From: Streptomyces asoensis | Lineage (GTDB): Bacteria; Actinomycetota; Actinomycetes; Streptomycetales; Streptomycetaceae | Assembly: GCF_016860545.1 (NCBI RefSeq) | Contig: NZ_BNEB01000002.1 | Coordinates: 930,001-994,000, forward strand | Length of the DNA stretch: 64,000 bases | Reading direction: 5' to 3' | Part shown: piece by piece, positions 1 through 8,569 of the stretch | How the letters are laid out: every line of letters begins with the position of its first letter | Numbering within the stretch: position 1 is the stretch's first letter | The notes under the pieces: model-generated | Told to the model about the DNA's origin: nothing | Database searches by the model: none | Seen by the model: the letters and a program-made list of their open reading frames with translations, nothing else | Translations under genes and position numbers: made by a program

Positions 1-1
1 G

Positions 2-538
2 CTGCTCACCGGGTTCGCCCGTCCGCCGCTGGTCGTCTTCGTCACGGCCCACGAGGACTTCGCCGTCCAGGCCTTCGACCTCAAGGCCGTCGACTACGTC
101 CTCAAACCCGTGCGCAAGGAACGCCTCGCCGAGGCGGTCCGCCGCGCCGTCGAACGCGGGGCGGCCGAACGGCGGGGTCCCGCCCCGCGCATCCCCGTGC
201 ACGAGCCCGACCCGGACCACATACCCGTCGAACTCGGCGGCGTGACCCGGTTCGTGACCGTCGACGACATCACCCACGTCGAGGCCCAGGGCGACTACGC
301 CCGGCTGCACACCGAGCGCGGCAGCCACCTCGTGCGCATCCCGCTGTCCACCCTGGAGGAGCGCTGGCGCGCCCGCGGCTTCGTCCGCATCCACCGCCGC
401 CACCTCGTCGCCCTGCGGCACATAGGAGAACTGCGCCTGGACGCGGGCACCGTGAGCGTCCTGGTCGGCGGCGAGGAACTCCAGGTCAGCCGCCGCCACG
501 CCCGCGAACTGCGCGACCTGCTGATGAGGAGGCCCTGA
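2..538 (+). CDS. LytTR-family response regulator (5' end outside window)
   Basis: The reading frame is open from base 2, so the gene starts upstream of the window. The first ~40 visible residues are the end of a CheY-like receiver: a beta-strand VVFVTAHE with the conserved Thr, then DYVLKPV with the conserved Lys. A LytTR DNA-binding domain follows (DITHVEAQGDYARLHT, then RIHRRHLVAL). The family (LytR/AlgR, BtsR-like) is phosphorylated by LytS-type kinases and activates nearby promoters. Three genes downstream, at 2636, lies a LytS-type kinase, so this is almost certainly its partner. The next start is 2 bases after the stop, so the genes are co-transcribed. The phospho-acceptor Asp lies outside the window and cannot be checked. 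Confidence 0.93.
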   Translation: MLTGFARPPLVVFVTAHEDFAVQAFDLKAVDYVLKPVRKERLAEAVRRAVERGAAERRGPAPRIPVHEPDPDHIPVELGGVTRFVTVDDITHVEAQGDYARLHTERGSHLVRIPLSTLEERWRARGFVRIHRRHLVALRHIGELRLDAGTVSVLVGGEELQVSRRHARELRDLLMRRP

Positions 539-540
539 CC

Positions 541-912
541 GTGCCGAACCAGGACCCGGTGGAACGGCGGGTCGTCGTCACCGGTCCCGCGCGCCGCACC
601 CGCCGTACCCGGCGTGCCTCCGGCTATCACCGCCCGCGGACCGAGATCGACGAGCAGACCACCCTCGGTCACACCTACGTCCGCTCCCTGATGCGCTCCC
701 AACTGCGCGCCGCTCTCGGGGTGTTCGCGGTGCTCGCCCTTCTGGTGGGCCCGCTGCCGCTGCTCTTCGCCGCCATGCCCGACGCCCGCCGGCTCGAATG
801 GGCCGTCCTCGGGTTCTGTCTCTACGCCCCGCTCGTGCTGCTCGCCCGCTGGTACGTGCGCCGCGCCGAACGCAACGAACGCGACCTCATACGCCTGGTC
901 GAGGACCGGTGA
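541..912 (+). CDS. Small two-TM membrane protein preceding the symporter (DUF485-like)
   Basis: A 123-residue protein starting at GTG 541 with a GAGGAGG ribosome site inside the end of the preceding gene. The Arg-rich N terminus is cytoplasmic, and TEIDEQTTLG is typical of small proteins encoded directly upstream of actinobacterial acetate/solute symporters. Two hydrophobic segments follow (about residues 55-80 and 88-105) and then a charged tail. The stop overlaps the symporter start (GTGA), which implies translational coupling. It probably assists or stabilises the transporter; that role is inferred from position only. Confidence 0.85.
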   Translation: MPNQDPVERRVVVTGPARRTRRTRRASGYHRPRTEIDEQTTLGHTYVRSLMRSQLRAALGVFAVLALLVGPLPLLFAAMPDARRLEWAVLGFCLYAPLVLLARWYVRRAERNERDLIRLVEDR

Positions 913-2639
913 ACTCCGCCTTCGCCGTCCCGGCGGTCGCCCTCGTCGTCGTCGCGACCGTCCTCGTCGGCGCCTTCGGCCTGCGCATCTCCCGCACCAC
1001 CTCCGACTTCTACGTCGCCTCCCGCACCGTCGGCCCCCGCCTCAACGCGGCCGCCATCAGCGGCGAGTACCTCTCCGCCGCCTCCTTCCTCGGCATCGCG
1101 GGTCTGGTCCTGGTGCAGGGTCCGGACATGCTCTGGTACCCGGTCGGCTACACCGCCGGCTACCTGGTGCTGCTCCTCTTCGTCGCCGCCCCGCTGCGCC
1201 GCTCCGGCGCCTACACGCTCCCGGACTTCGCCGAGGCCCGCCTCGCCTCCCAGCCGGCCCGGCGGCTCGCGGGCGCCTTCGTCGTCGGCGTGGGCTGGCT
1301 CTACCTGCTGCCGCAACTCCAGGGCGCAGGGCTGACGTTGACCGTGCTCACCGGCGCCCCCGACTCGCTCGGCGGGCTGATCGTCGCGGCCGTCGTCACC
1401 GCGACCGTCGCCGCGGGCGGCATGCGCAGCATCACCTTCGTCCAGGCCTTCCAGTACTGGCTGAAGCTCACCGCCCTCCTCGTCCCCGCCCTCTTCCTGG
1501 TGCTGGCCTGGCAGGGCGACGGGGCGCCCCGCGACGCCTTCGGCGAACCGGCCACCTTCCGCGAGCAGCGCGTCGTGCGCGTCGGCGACACGATCGACCT
1601 GCGACTGGACCGCCCGCTGACCGTCACGGTGGACGGCACGGTCGACGGACGCCCGCACCGGGGCGCCCTGCTCCGCCTGGCCGCCGGCACCCACCACATC
1701 GAGCGGGACACCCGTCTCACCTTCGCCGCGGGCACCGCCGTGCCCCTCGCCGAACGCGGCAGCAACGGCGGCATGTCCACCTCCCTGGCGGCCGGCCGCG
1801 AGGAACGCCCCCTGTACGCCACCTACGGGCTGATCCTCGCGACCTTCCTCGGCACCATGGGCCTGCCGCACGTCGTCGTCCGCTTCTACACCAGCCCGCA
1901 CGGCGTCGCCGCCCGCCGCACCACGGTCGCCGTCCTCGTCCTCATCGGCGCGTTCTACCTGCTGCCGCCCGTCTACGGCGCCCTGGGCCGCCTCTACGCC
2001 CCCGAGCTGGCCCTCGGCGGCGACGCCGACGCGGCCGTCCTGCTGCTGCCGGACCGGGTCGTCGGCGGACTCGGCGGGGACCTGCTGGGCGCGCTGGTCG
2101 CCGGGGGAGCGTTCGCCGCGTTCCTGTCGACGGCCTCCGGGCTGACGATGGCCGTGGCGGGCGTGCTCACCCAGGACGTCCTGCCGACCCGCGGCGTCCG
2201 GCACTTCCGGCTGGGCACCGGCCTCGCCATGGCCGTGCCCCTCGCCGCGAGCCTGCTGGTGGGCGGGCTGCCGGTGGCCGACGCGGTCGGGCTGGCGTTC
2301 GCGGTGTCGGCGTCCTCCTTCTGCCCGCTCCTGGTCCTCGGCATCTGGTGGCGCCGCCTGACCCCGCCCGGCGCGGCCGCCGGGATGCTGGTGGGCGGCG
2401 GTTCGGCGTTCGCCGCCGTCGCCGCGACCATGGCGGGCTTCCCCGGCACGGGCGGTCTGCACGCCCTGCTCGCCTGGCCCGCCCTGTGGTCCGTGCCGCT
2501 CGGCTTCCTCACCATGATCCTCGTCTCGCTGGCCACCCCGGGGCGGGTGCCCGCCGGCACGGAGGCGATCCTGGCCCGGTTCCACCTCCCCGAGGAACTG
2601 AGCACCCAGGAACTGCGGGCGGCGGAGGCGAAGGCATGA
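909..2639 (+). CDS. Sodium:solute symporter family transporter (cation/acetate symporter-like)
   Basis: 576 residues with about 13 hydrophobic helices. The GTG start at 909 is chosen because it overlaps the upstream stop and an N-terminal helix follows at once; the longer reading frame beginning at 798 has no such helix. Residues ~12-45 (SDFYVASRTVGPRLNAAAIS, then GEYLSAASFLG) are the SSS-family signature seen in ActP/MctC acetate and pyruvate carriers. A hydrophilic, beta-rich insert of roughly 90 residues near the middle is typical of actinobacterial members. It is encoded between a LytTR regulator and a LytS kinase, so uptake is likely controlled by that two-component system. The substrate (acetate, pyruvate, propionate or similar) is inferred from family, not proven. 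Confidence 0.92.
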   Translation: MNSAFAVPAVALVVVATVLVGAFGLRISRTTSDFYVASRTVGPRLNAAAISGEYLSAASFLGIAGLVLVQGPDMLWYPVGYTAGYLVLLLFVAAPLRRSGAYTLPDFAEARLASQPARRLAGAFVVGVGWLYLLPQLQGAGLTLTVLTGAPDSLGGLIVAAVVTATVAAGGMRSITFVQAFQYWLKLTALLVPALFLVLAWQGDGAPRDAFGEPATFREQRVVRVGDTIDLRLDRPLTVTVDGTVDGRPHRGALLRLAAGTHHIERDTRLTFAAGTAVPLAERGSNGGMSTSLAAGREERPLYATYGLILATFLGTMGLPHVVVRFYTSPHGVAARRTTVAVLVLIGAFYLLPPVYGALGRLYAPELALGGDADAAVLLLPDRVVGGLGGDLLGALVAGGAFAAFLSTASGLTMAVAGVLTQDVLPTRGVRHFRLGTGLAMAVPLAASLLVGGLPVADAVGLAFAVSASSFCPLLVLGIWWRRLTPPGAAAGMLVGGGSAFAAVAATMAGFPGTGGLHALLAWPALWSVPLGFLTMILVSLATPGRVPAGTEAILARFHLPEELSTQELRAAEAKA

Positions 2640-3841
2640 GCGGGTTCCTCGCGGGCGTCTGCATCGCGATCCTGCCGTTCCTCGCCGCGGGCTTCTGGCT
2701 GGGCCGGCGCACCGCGCGCCCGGAGAACCTCGGCGGCCTCGGCACACCCGTCGAGCACGCCACCTTCGAGACCCTGCACACCGCCTCGCTCGCCGCGCCC
2801 CCGCTGCGGGCCGGCCTCACGGAGGAGACCGCCCGCCGGTCCGCGCGACGGCTGCGCACGCTGCTCGGCACCGACGCGCTGTGCCTGACCGACGAGAAGG
2901 AGGTGCTGGTCTGGGACGGGGCGGGCTCGCACCACCGCACCGAGATCGCGGGGCGGCTCACCGGCCTTCTGGAGAGCGGCCGCGGCGAGGCCTTCCGGCT
3001 CTCCTGCGAGCACGCCGACTGCCCGGTCCGCTGGGCCGTCCTCGCCCCGCTGACCGTCGACGACCGGGTGCTCGGCGCACTCGTGGCCTGCGCGCCCCGC
3101 GAGTCGGCCGTCCTGGTCCGGGCCGCGGGGGAGGTGGCCCGCTGGGTCAGCGTCCAGCTGGAGCTCGCCGACCTCGACCAGTCCCGTACGAAGCTGATCG
3201 AGGCGGAGATCAAGGCCCTGCGCGCCCAGATCTCCCCGCACTTCGTCTTCAACTCGCTCGCCGTGATCGCGTCCTTCGTGCGCACCGACCCCGAACGCGC
3301 CCGGGAACTGCTGCTGGAGTTCGCCGACTTCACCCGCTACTCGTTCCGCAGGCACGGCGACTTCACCACCCTCGCCGACGAACTCCACGCCATCGACCAC
3401 TACCTGGCGCTGGTGCGGGCCCGCTTCGGCGACCGCCTCGCCGTCACCCTCCAGATCGCCCCCGAGGTCCTCCCGGTGGCCCTGCCGTTCCTCTGCCTCC
3501 AGCCGCTCGTGGAGAACGCCGTCAAGCACGGCCTGGAGGGCAAGGCGGACAAATGCCACATCCAGATCACCGCGCAGGACGCCGGCGCCGAGGCCCTGGT
3601 CGTCATCGAGGACGACGGCGCCGGCATGGACCCGGTCGCGCTGCGCCGCATCCTGGCCGGCGAGGCCAGCCCGTCCGGGGGCATCGGGCTGTCCAACGTC
3701 GACGACCGGCTGCGCCAGGTGTACGGCGACGACTACGGCCTGGTCATCGAGACGGCCCCCGGAGCAGGCATGAAGATCACCGCCCGGCTGCCGAAGTACC
3801 AGCCGGGCGTGCACTCGGCGGCCGGTCTCACCGGCGCATAG
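2636..3841 (+). CDS. LytS-type sensor histidine kinase with GAF-like domain
   Basis: 401 residues. The start ATG at 2636 overlaps the symporter stop (ATGA). One N-terminal membrane helix (~5-23), a GAF-like sensory region (~60-180) containing two Cys, a short linker helix, then the His_kinase/5TM-type core: QISPHFVFNSL with the phospho-accepting His near residue 200, the N box LQPLVENAVKHGL and the G box (EDDGAGMDP, GGIGLSNVDDRL). Only one membrane helix is present, not the many of classical LytS, so sensing is probably cytosolic through GAF or through the coupled symporter. It is the partner of the LytTR regulator at the start of this operon. Confidence 0.93.
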   Translation: MSGFLAGVCIAILPFLAAGFWLGRRTARPENLGGLGTPVEHATFETLHTASLAAPPLRAGLTEETARRSARRLRTLLGTDALCLTDEKEVLVWDGAGSHHRTEIAGRLTGLLESGRGEAFRLSCEHADCPVRWAVLAPLTVDDRVLGALVACAPRESAVLVRAAGEVARWVSVQLELADLDQSRTKLIEAEIKALRAQISPHFVFNSLAVIASFVRTDPERARELLLEFADFTRYSFRRHGDFTTLADELHAIDHYLALVRARFGDRLAVTLQIAPEVLPVALPFLCLQPLVENAVKHGLEGKADKCHIQITAQDAGAEALVVIEDDGAGMDPVALRRILAGEASPSGGIGLSNVDDRLRQVYGDDYGLVIETAPGAGMKITARLPKYQPGVHSAAGLTGA

Positions 3842-3868
3842 GGCCCGCGCGGCGCACGGCCACGGGCC

Positions 3869-4039
3869 TCAGCCCGACTTCGTCACGATCATGCTCAGCG
3901 TGATCAGCCCCAGCACGACCCAGCCGAACCACAGCCAGCCGTTGCTGCCGAGCGCCACCGAGTAGGCGGTCACCGCGACCAGTCCGCCGACGGTGAGCAC
4001 TCCCATGGTCTTCGTGGAACTGTCCGTCGTACCCGCCAT
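3869..4039 (-). CDS. Small two-TM membrane protein
   Basis: 56 residues. The ATG at 4039 is preferred over an in-frame ATG at 4087 because a GAGGAGG site sits just upstream of it. Two hydrophobic stretches (about 12-30 and 33-50) around a Gly-Ser-Asn turn suggest a hairpin in the membrane. It lies 60 bases downstream of the CtaG-like gene on the same strand and may be co-transcribed with it. It converges with the kinase gene, 27 bases away. No function recognised. Confidence 0.75.
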   Translation of the reverse strand: MAGTTDSSTKTMGVLTVGGLVAVTAYSVALGSNGWLWFGWVVLGLITLSMIVTKSG

Positions 4040-4099
4040 CGCGACACCCTCCTCGGGGCGGCCCTCCGCAGGGCGCATCCCCTCCATGGTGCCCCGGCT

Positions 4100-5050
4100 T
4101 CAGCGTCCGTGGGTGTCGAGTGACGCAAGATAGGCGTTGTACGCCGCCAGCTCCTGGTCGCCGTCCCGGTCGGCGGCCCGGTCCTTGCGCCTGGCCTGGC
4201 GCTGCTCCGAGCCGTACCACTGGAACAGCAGCGCGATCAGCACCAGCACCGACGGGATCTCGCTGAACGCCCACGCGATGCCCCCGGCCGCGTTCTGGTC
4301 GGAGAGCGCGTCGATGCCGAGCGAGGCGGGCGGATGCTCGAACGTCGAGACCATCGGCTGCGACGCCATCATCAGCGCGATGCCGAAGAACGCGTGGAAC
4401 GGCATGCCCGCGAACAGCTCCAGCATCCGCATCAGATAGCCCGGCCGGTTCGGCCCCGGGTCCACACCGATGATCGGCCAGAAGAACACCACGCCGACGG
4501 CGAGGAAGTGCACCATCATCGCGAGATGCCCGGCCTTCGACCCCATCAGGAAGTCGAACAGCGGGGTGAAGTACAGCGCGTACAGGCTCGCGATGAACAG
4601 CGGGATCGTGAACGCCGGATGGGTGATGATCCGCATGTAGCGGCTGTGCAGCAGCATCAGCAGCAGCTCACGGGGCCCCTTGCGGCCCCGCCCCGCGGCC
4701 GGCAGCGCGCGCAGCGCGAGCGTCATGGGCGCGCCCAGCAGGAGCAGGATCGGCGACAGCATGCTGATCACCATGTGCTGCACCATGTGCACGCTGAACA
4801 TGACCATGCCGTAGTCGTTCAGCCCGGTGCACATGACGAGCAGGACGGTCAGCACACCGACGGCGAACGAGACGGTCCGTCCCACCGGCCACGCGTCACC
4901 GCGCCGACGCAGCCGCAGGACCCCCCACCCGTAGAGCCCGAGCCCCACCAGACAGGCGACGAGGAAGAACGGGTCCGCCGACCACTGAAGCCCTCGCCCC
5001 AGCGTGAACGGCGGCAGATCCATCGTCATGCCGTGCCCGCCGTGATCCAT
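4100..5050 (-). CDS. CtaG-like cytochrome c oxidase assembly membrane protein
   Basis: 316 residues starting at ATG 5050, which has an AGGAG site; the longer frame to 5131 lacks one and adds no conserved sequence. About seven hydrophobic segments. The His/Met-rich N terminus (MDHGGHGMTMD) and membrane-embedded His residues (FSVHMVQHMVISM; MMVHFLAVG; MPFHAFFG) are characteristic of the CtaG/caa3_CtaG family, which helps insert copper into cytochrome oxidase or acts in copper handling. A charged tail follows the last helix. Transcription ends near the small gene at 3869. Confidence 0.9.
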   Translation of the reverse strand: MDHGGHGMTMDLPPFTLGRGLQWSADPFFLVACLVGLGLYGWGVLRLRRRGDAWPVGRTVSFAVGVLTVLLVMCTGLNDYGMVMFSVHMVQHMVISMLSPILLLLGAPMTLALRALPAAGRGRKGPRELLLMLLHSRYMRIITHPAFTIPLFIASLYALYFTPLFDFLMGSKAGHLAMMVHFLAVGVVFFWPIIGVDPGPNRPGYLMRMLELFAGMPFHAFFGIALMMASQPMVSTFEHPPASLGIDALSDQNAAGGIAWAFSEIPSVLVLIALLFQWYGSEQRQARRKDRAADRDGDQELAAYNAYLASLDTHGR

Positions 5051-5108
5051 TGCGCCGGCTCCTGATTCGTGGGGGGTTGTACGTTTCCTGCCGCCCACCA
5101 GAGTAAAG

Positions 5109-5140
5109 AAGCCCCCGGCGATCTCCGTCACCGGGGGCTT
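5109..5140 (-). terminator. Intrinsic terminator downstream of pfkA
   Basis: A perfect 10-bp inverted repeat (AAGCCCCCGG / CCGGGGGCTT) with a 12-base loop, 19 bases after the pfkA stop. On the minus strand the stem ends in CTTCTTT. It also separates pfkA from the CtaG-like gene. Confidence 0.85.
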
Positions 5141-5158
5141 GTCGGGAGCTCGGCCGCC

Positions 5159-6184
5159 CTACAGGACGGTCTCCGCCTCCGCGTACCGGTCCTCGGGAAC
5201 GGTCTTGAGCGTCGCGACGGCCTCCGCCAGCGGCACCATCACGATGTCCGTCCCGCGCAGGGCCGTCATCTTCCCGAACTCCTGCCGGTGCACGGCCTCC
5301 ACCGCGTGCCAGCCGAACCGGGTGGCGAGGACCCGGTCGTACGCGGTCGGTGTGCCGCCCCGCTGCACGTGCCCGAGGATGACCGGCCGGGCCTCCTTGC
5401 CGAGCCGGGACTCCAGCTCGATGGAGAGCTGCCGGGCGATGCCGGCGAACCGCTCGTGCCCGTAGATGTCCTTGGCGCCCTCGTCGAAGGCCATGCTGCC
5501 CGCCTTCGGCTTCGCGCCCTCGGCCGCGACGACGATCGCGAACCGCTTGCCCGCCTCGAACCGCTCGCCGACCCGCCGGGCCAGCTCGTCGATGTCGAAG
5601 GGCCGCTCCGGGACGACGATGGCGTGGGCGCCGGCCGCCATGCCGGACTGGAGCGCTATCCAGCCGGTGTGACGTCCCATGACCTCGACGACCAGTACCC
5701 GCTGGTGGGACTCGGCGGTGGTCTTCAGCCGGTCCAGGGCGTCGGTCGCGACACCCACCGCCGTGTCGAAGCCGAAGGTGACGTCGGTGACCGCGATGTC
5801 GTTGTCGATGGTCTTCGGCACCCCCACGATGGGCAGCCCGCTGTCGTACATCAGCTTCGCCGCCTTGAGCGTGCCCTCACCCCCGATCGGGATGATCGCG
5901 TCGAGGCCGAGTTCCTCGACATGCCCGCGGGCCCGCTCCACGCCGTCGCGCAGGTGCGAGGGCTGGACCCGGGAGGAGCCGAGGATCGTGCCGCCGCGGG
6001 CGAGGATGCCGCCCACCGCGTCAAGGTCGAGCTTGAGGTAGTCGCACTCCAGGAGGCCCTTCCAGCCGTCCCGGAAGCCGATGACCTCGTCGCCGTGGTC
6101 GGCGACGGCACGGTGCACGACGGACCGGATGACGGCGTTCAGGCCGGGGCAGTCGCCGCCGGACGTGAGGACACCAATGCGCAT
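5159..6184 (-). CDS. pfkA: 6-phosphofructokinase
   Basis: 341 residues, the usual length of actinobacterial PfkA, starting at MRIGVLTSGGDCPGLN with the nucleotide-binding GGDCPG. PIGGEGTL (where ATP-dependent E. coli PfkA has GGDGS), TIDNDI with catalytic Asp, and GRHTGWIAL are present. The Gly-Glu-Gly-Thr form at the phosphate-binding loop resembles the Streptomyces enzymes and group-II-like PFKs. It phosphorylates fructose-6-phosphate in glycolysis in the cytosol. An upstream Met in the longer frame (6283) is ignored because conservation starts at 6184. Terminated by the stem at 5109-5140. Confidence 0.96.
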   Translation of the reverse strand: MRIGVLTSGGDCPGLNAVIRSVVHRAVADHGDEVIGFRDGWKGLLECDYLKLDLDAVGGILARGGTILGSSRVQPSHLRDGVERARGHVEELGLDAIIPIGGEGTLKAAKLMYDSGLPIVGVPKTIDNDIAVTDVTFGFDTAVGVATDALDRLKTTAESHQRVLVVEVMGRHTGWIALQSGMAAGAHAIVVPERPFDIDELARRVGERFEAGKRFAIVVAAEGAKPKAGSMAFDEGAKDIYGHERFAGIARQLSIELESRLGKEARPVILGHVQRGGTPTAYDRVLATRFGWHAVEAVHRQEFGKMTALRGTDIVMVPLAEAVATLKTVPEDRYAEAETVL

Positions 6185-6387
6185 AGCCCGAAACAACCTT
6201 CTCCACGTGGGCCGGACCCGGACCACACTGTCCGGCTCGAATCCCCGCCACCCTAGCGGCAGGAGGGGGCCGGGCCGAAGCACGCGTCCGCCTGCTGGAC
6301 GTGCCCGCTCACCTGTGCGGATGCACCGTCAGACGGGCTGGTGACGGCACCCTGGAAATCAGGTGAACACACGGTCGGAGCGGGCGG

Positions 6388-6420
6388 TGGCGCGGCGGCC
6401 CGTGGCGGGCCGCCGCGCCA
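6388..6420 (-). terminator. Strong terminator after gatD
   Basis: A perfect 14-bp inverted repeat (TGGCGCGGCGGCCC and its complement) with a 5-base loop, beginning 7 bases after the gatD stop. There is no U-tract, which is common for Streptomyces terminators. Confidence 0.8.
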
Positions 6421-6426
6421 CCGTGC

Positions 6427-7155
6427 TCACGCGGGCTGCTGGGCGGCGGCGATGCGCTCGCTGCGCAGCGCCTCGTACCAGTGGTCGTCGATCGGCGGGA
6501 GCGCGTTCACGTCGAGCGCCAGCTTGAGCAGCAGGTCCGCGATCAGCGGGTTGCGGGCGAGCACGGGGCCGTGCATGTACGTGCCGAACACGGTGTCGTT
6601 GTACGCGCCCTCGGTGCCGTCACCGGTGCCGTTGCCCTTGCCGAGCGTGACCCGGGCCAGGGGGCGGGCGGTCGGGCCGAGGTGGGTGACGCCCTGGTGG
6701 TTCTCGAAGCCGGTCAGCGGGGGCAGGCCGAGACGGGGGTCGATGTCCCCGAGGACGTCGCCCACGCACCGCTCGCCCTCGCCGCGCGTCGTCGTCACGT
6801 CCAGCAGCCCGAGGCCGGGCTCGCGCTGGCCGAGGTCGTTGACGAACTCGTGGCCCAGGATCTGGTAGCCGGCGCAGACCGCGAAGACGATCGCGCCGTT
6901 GTTCACCGCCTGGTACAGGTGCCCGTCACGGCGCAGCCGCTCCGCCGCGAGGCGCTGCGGCCGGTCCTCGCCGCCACCGATGAGGTAGATGTCGCCGGAG
7001 GTGGGGATCGGCTGGTCGCTGCGCACGTCGAGACGCGCGACGTCCAGGCCGCGCTGGCGGGCGCGGCGCTCGACGACGAGGGCGTTGCCCTGGTCGCCGT
7101 AGGTGCTCAGCAGGTCCGGGTAGATCCACACCAGCCGCAGTTGGTTGTCGCTCAT
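6427..7155 (-). CDS. gatD: GatD-type glutamine amidotransferase for lipid II amidation
   Basis: 242 residues, class I amidotransferase of the CobB/CobQ-like type. The nucleophile is Cys94 in VFAVCAGYQILG, and the catalytic His is in GTYMHGPVLARNP (about residue 195). It supplies ammonia to MurT, and together they amidate the alpha-carboxyl of D-Glu in lipid II to D-isoglutamine. The murT-like gene lies 17 bases upstream on the same strand, as expected for the heterodimer. A terminator follows directly. Confidence 0.93.
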   Translation of the reverse strand: MSDNQLRLVWIYPDLLSTYGDQGNALVVERRARQRGLDVARLDVRSDQPIPTSGDIYLIGGGEDRPQRLAAERLRRDGHLYQAVNNGAIVFAVCAGYQILGHEFVNDLGQREPGLGLLDVTTTRGEGERCVGDVLGDIDPRLGLPPLTGFENHQGVTHLGPTARPLARVTLGKGNGTGDGTEGAYNDTVFGTYMHGPVLARNPLIADLLLKLALDVNALPPIDDHWYEALRSERIAAAQQPA

Positions 7156-7172
7156 GGAAACGTCCTTCGGGG

Positions 7173-8411
7173 TCAGTTGCCGACGCGGCGGCGAAGGTCC
7201 TGGAACGCGGTGTAGTTCGCGATGACCTCGATCCGGCCGGGCGGCGCCTGCTGCACGGCCTGGTCGAGGTTCTCGCAGACCTGGAAGTGCTGGTTGGCGA
7301 CCTCCAGACGCACCGCGAGGTCCAGCTTGCGGTCACCGACGACGAAGATCGGGTGGCCGGTCAGCCGCGTGTAGTCGACGTCCCACAGCCAGGAGGTGTC
7401 GGTGCCGTCGGCCCCGCGCGCGTTCACCGAGAGGATCACCGGGGTGGGCGGCGGGTCGATCAGGCTGAACGTCTCCAGCCAGCCCGCCGGGTTCTTCGCC
7501 AGCAGCAGCCGCAGGTCGCGGCCCTGGAACTGGACGACGTCATAGCGCCCCGCCACGGCCTGCACCTGGTACATCCGCTCCAGGGCCACCTGCGGCGGCA
7601 CCCCGAAGACGGCGGCGACGGCGGCCGAGGAGGCGGCGTTGGCCTTGTTGGCGCGGCCCGGCAGCTGGAGGTGGATCGGCCAGGCGGACCCGTGCGGGTC
7701 GAGGACGTGGTCGCCGGAGAGCGCCCAGCTCGGCGTCGGACGCCGGAACCCGCACTCACCGCAGAACCAGTCGTCGCCGGGCCGCTGCATGACGCCGCCG
7801 CAGGACGGGCACGACCAGGCGTCGTCCTTCCACATCTGCCCGGCGGCGACCCAGATCACGTTGGGGGAGGAGGAGGCGGCCCACACCACCAGCGGGTCGT
7901 CGGCGTTGGCGACCACGACGGCCTTCGAACCGGCGAGCCCCTCACGCCAGTTCTCCGCGAGCATGCGGGTCTCCGCGGCGCGGTCGAGCTGGTCGCGGGA
8001 GAGGTTGAGCAGCGCGATGCACTTGGGGGCGGTGTCCCGGGCCACGCCCGCGAGGTACTTCTCGTCGACCTCGATCACGCCGTAGCGGGCCTCGGAGCCG
8101 CCGGCGAGGGCCGAGGTGATGCCGGCCGGCATGTTGGCGCCCAGCGCGTTGGACACGACCGGGCCGGCGGCGCGCAGCGCCTCGGCGATCAGCCGGGTGG
8201 TGGTGGTCTTGCCGTTCGTCGCCGAGACCAGGATCACGTCCAGGTTCTGGGCGAGCCGGGCGAGGAGGTCGGGGTCGAGTTTGAGCGCCACCCGGCCGCC
8301 GATCACCGAACCGCTGCCGCGCCCCGCGGCGCGCGACGCCGCCGCGACCGCCTTGCCGGCGGTCACGGCGATCTTGGCCCGCGGCGTGAGCGGGTCCGAG
8401 TTGCCTGCCAT
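7173..8411 (-). CDS. murT: MurT-type Mur ligase (lipid II isoglutaminyl synthase, ATPase subunit)
   Basis: 412 residues. The P-loop SATNGKTTTTRLI lies at ~63-75, the middle-domain NLSRDQLDR at ~136-144, and a C-terminal domain of the DUF1727 type pairs with GatD. A four-Cys zinc ribbon (CPSC at 201-204 and CGEC at 217-220) is inserted in the middle domain, a hallmark of MurT. It activates the D-Glu carboxyl of lipid II for amidation with ammonia from GatD. First gene of the gatD operon, divergent from def with 158 bases between them. Confidence 0.93.
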   Translation of the reverse strand: MAGNSDPLTPRAKIAVTAGKAVAAASRAAGRGSGSVIGGRVALKLDPDLLARLAQNLDVILVSATNGKTTTTRLIAEALRAAGPVVSNALGANMPAGITSALAGGSEARYGVIEVDEKYLAGVARDTAPKCIALLNLSRDQLDRAAETRMLAENWREGLAGSKAVVVANADDPLVVWAASSSPNVIWVAAGQMWKDDAWSCPSCGGVMQRPGDDWFCGECGFRRPTPSWALSGDHVLDPHGSAWPIHLQLPGRANKANAASSAAVAAVFGVPPQVALERMYQVQAVAGRYDVVQFQGRDLRLLLAKNPAGWLETFSLIDPPPTPVILSVNARGADGTDTSWLWDVDYTRLTGHPIFVVGDRKLDLAVRLEVANQHFQVCENLDQAVQQAPPGRIEVIANYTAFQDLRRRVGN

Positions 8412-8569
8412 CAGTTCTCGATCCTCCTTGCGTACGCGCCGCGCCTCTGCCGTACGGCAACGTGGTAGGTGGTCAGCCTATCGAGATCCATTCGCACTCC
8501 CGAATCCCGGCACCACCTCACGCCCGTGAGCGGCATGCGCGTGTCAGAAAGGACCGTACCCTTGCCGCC

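Noticed and set aside
822..2747. 641-codon open frame on the minus strand across the symporter
   Set aside because: It is the shadow of the symporter gene; composition is Arg/Gly/Gln-rich without hydrophobic or family pattern, as expected from high-GC antisense frames.
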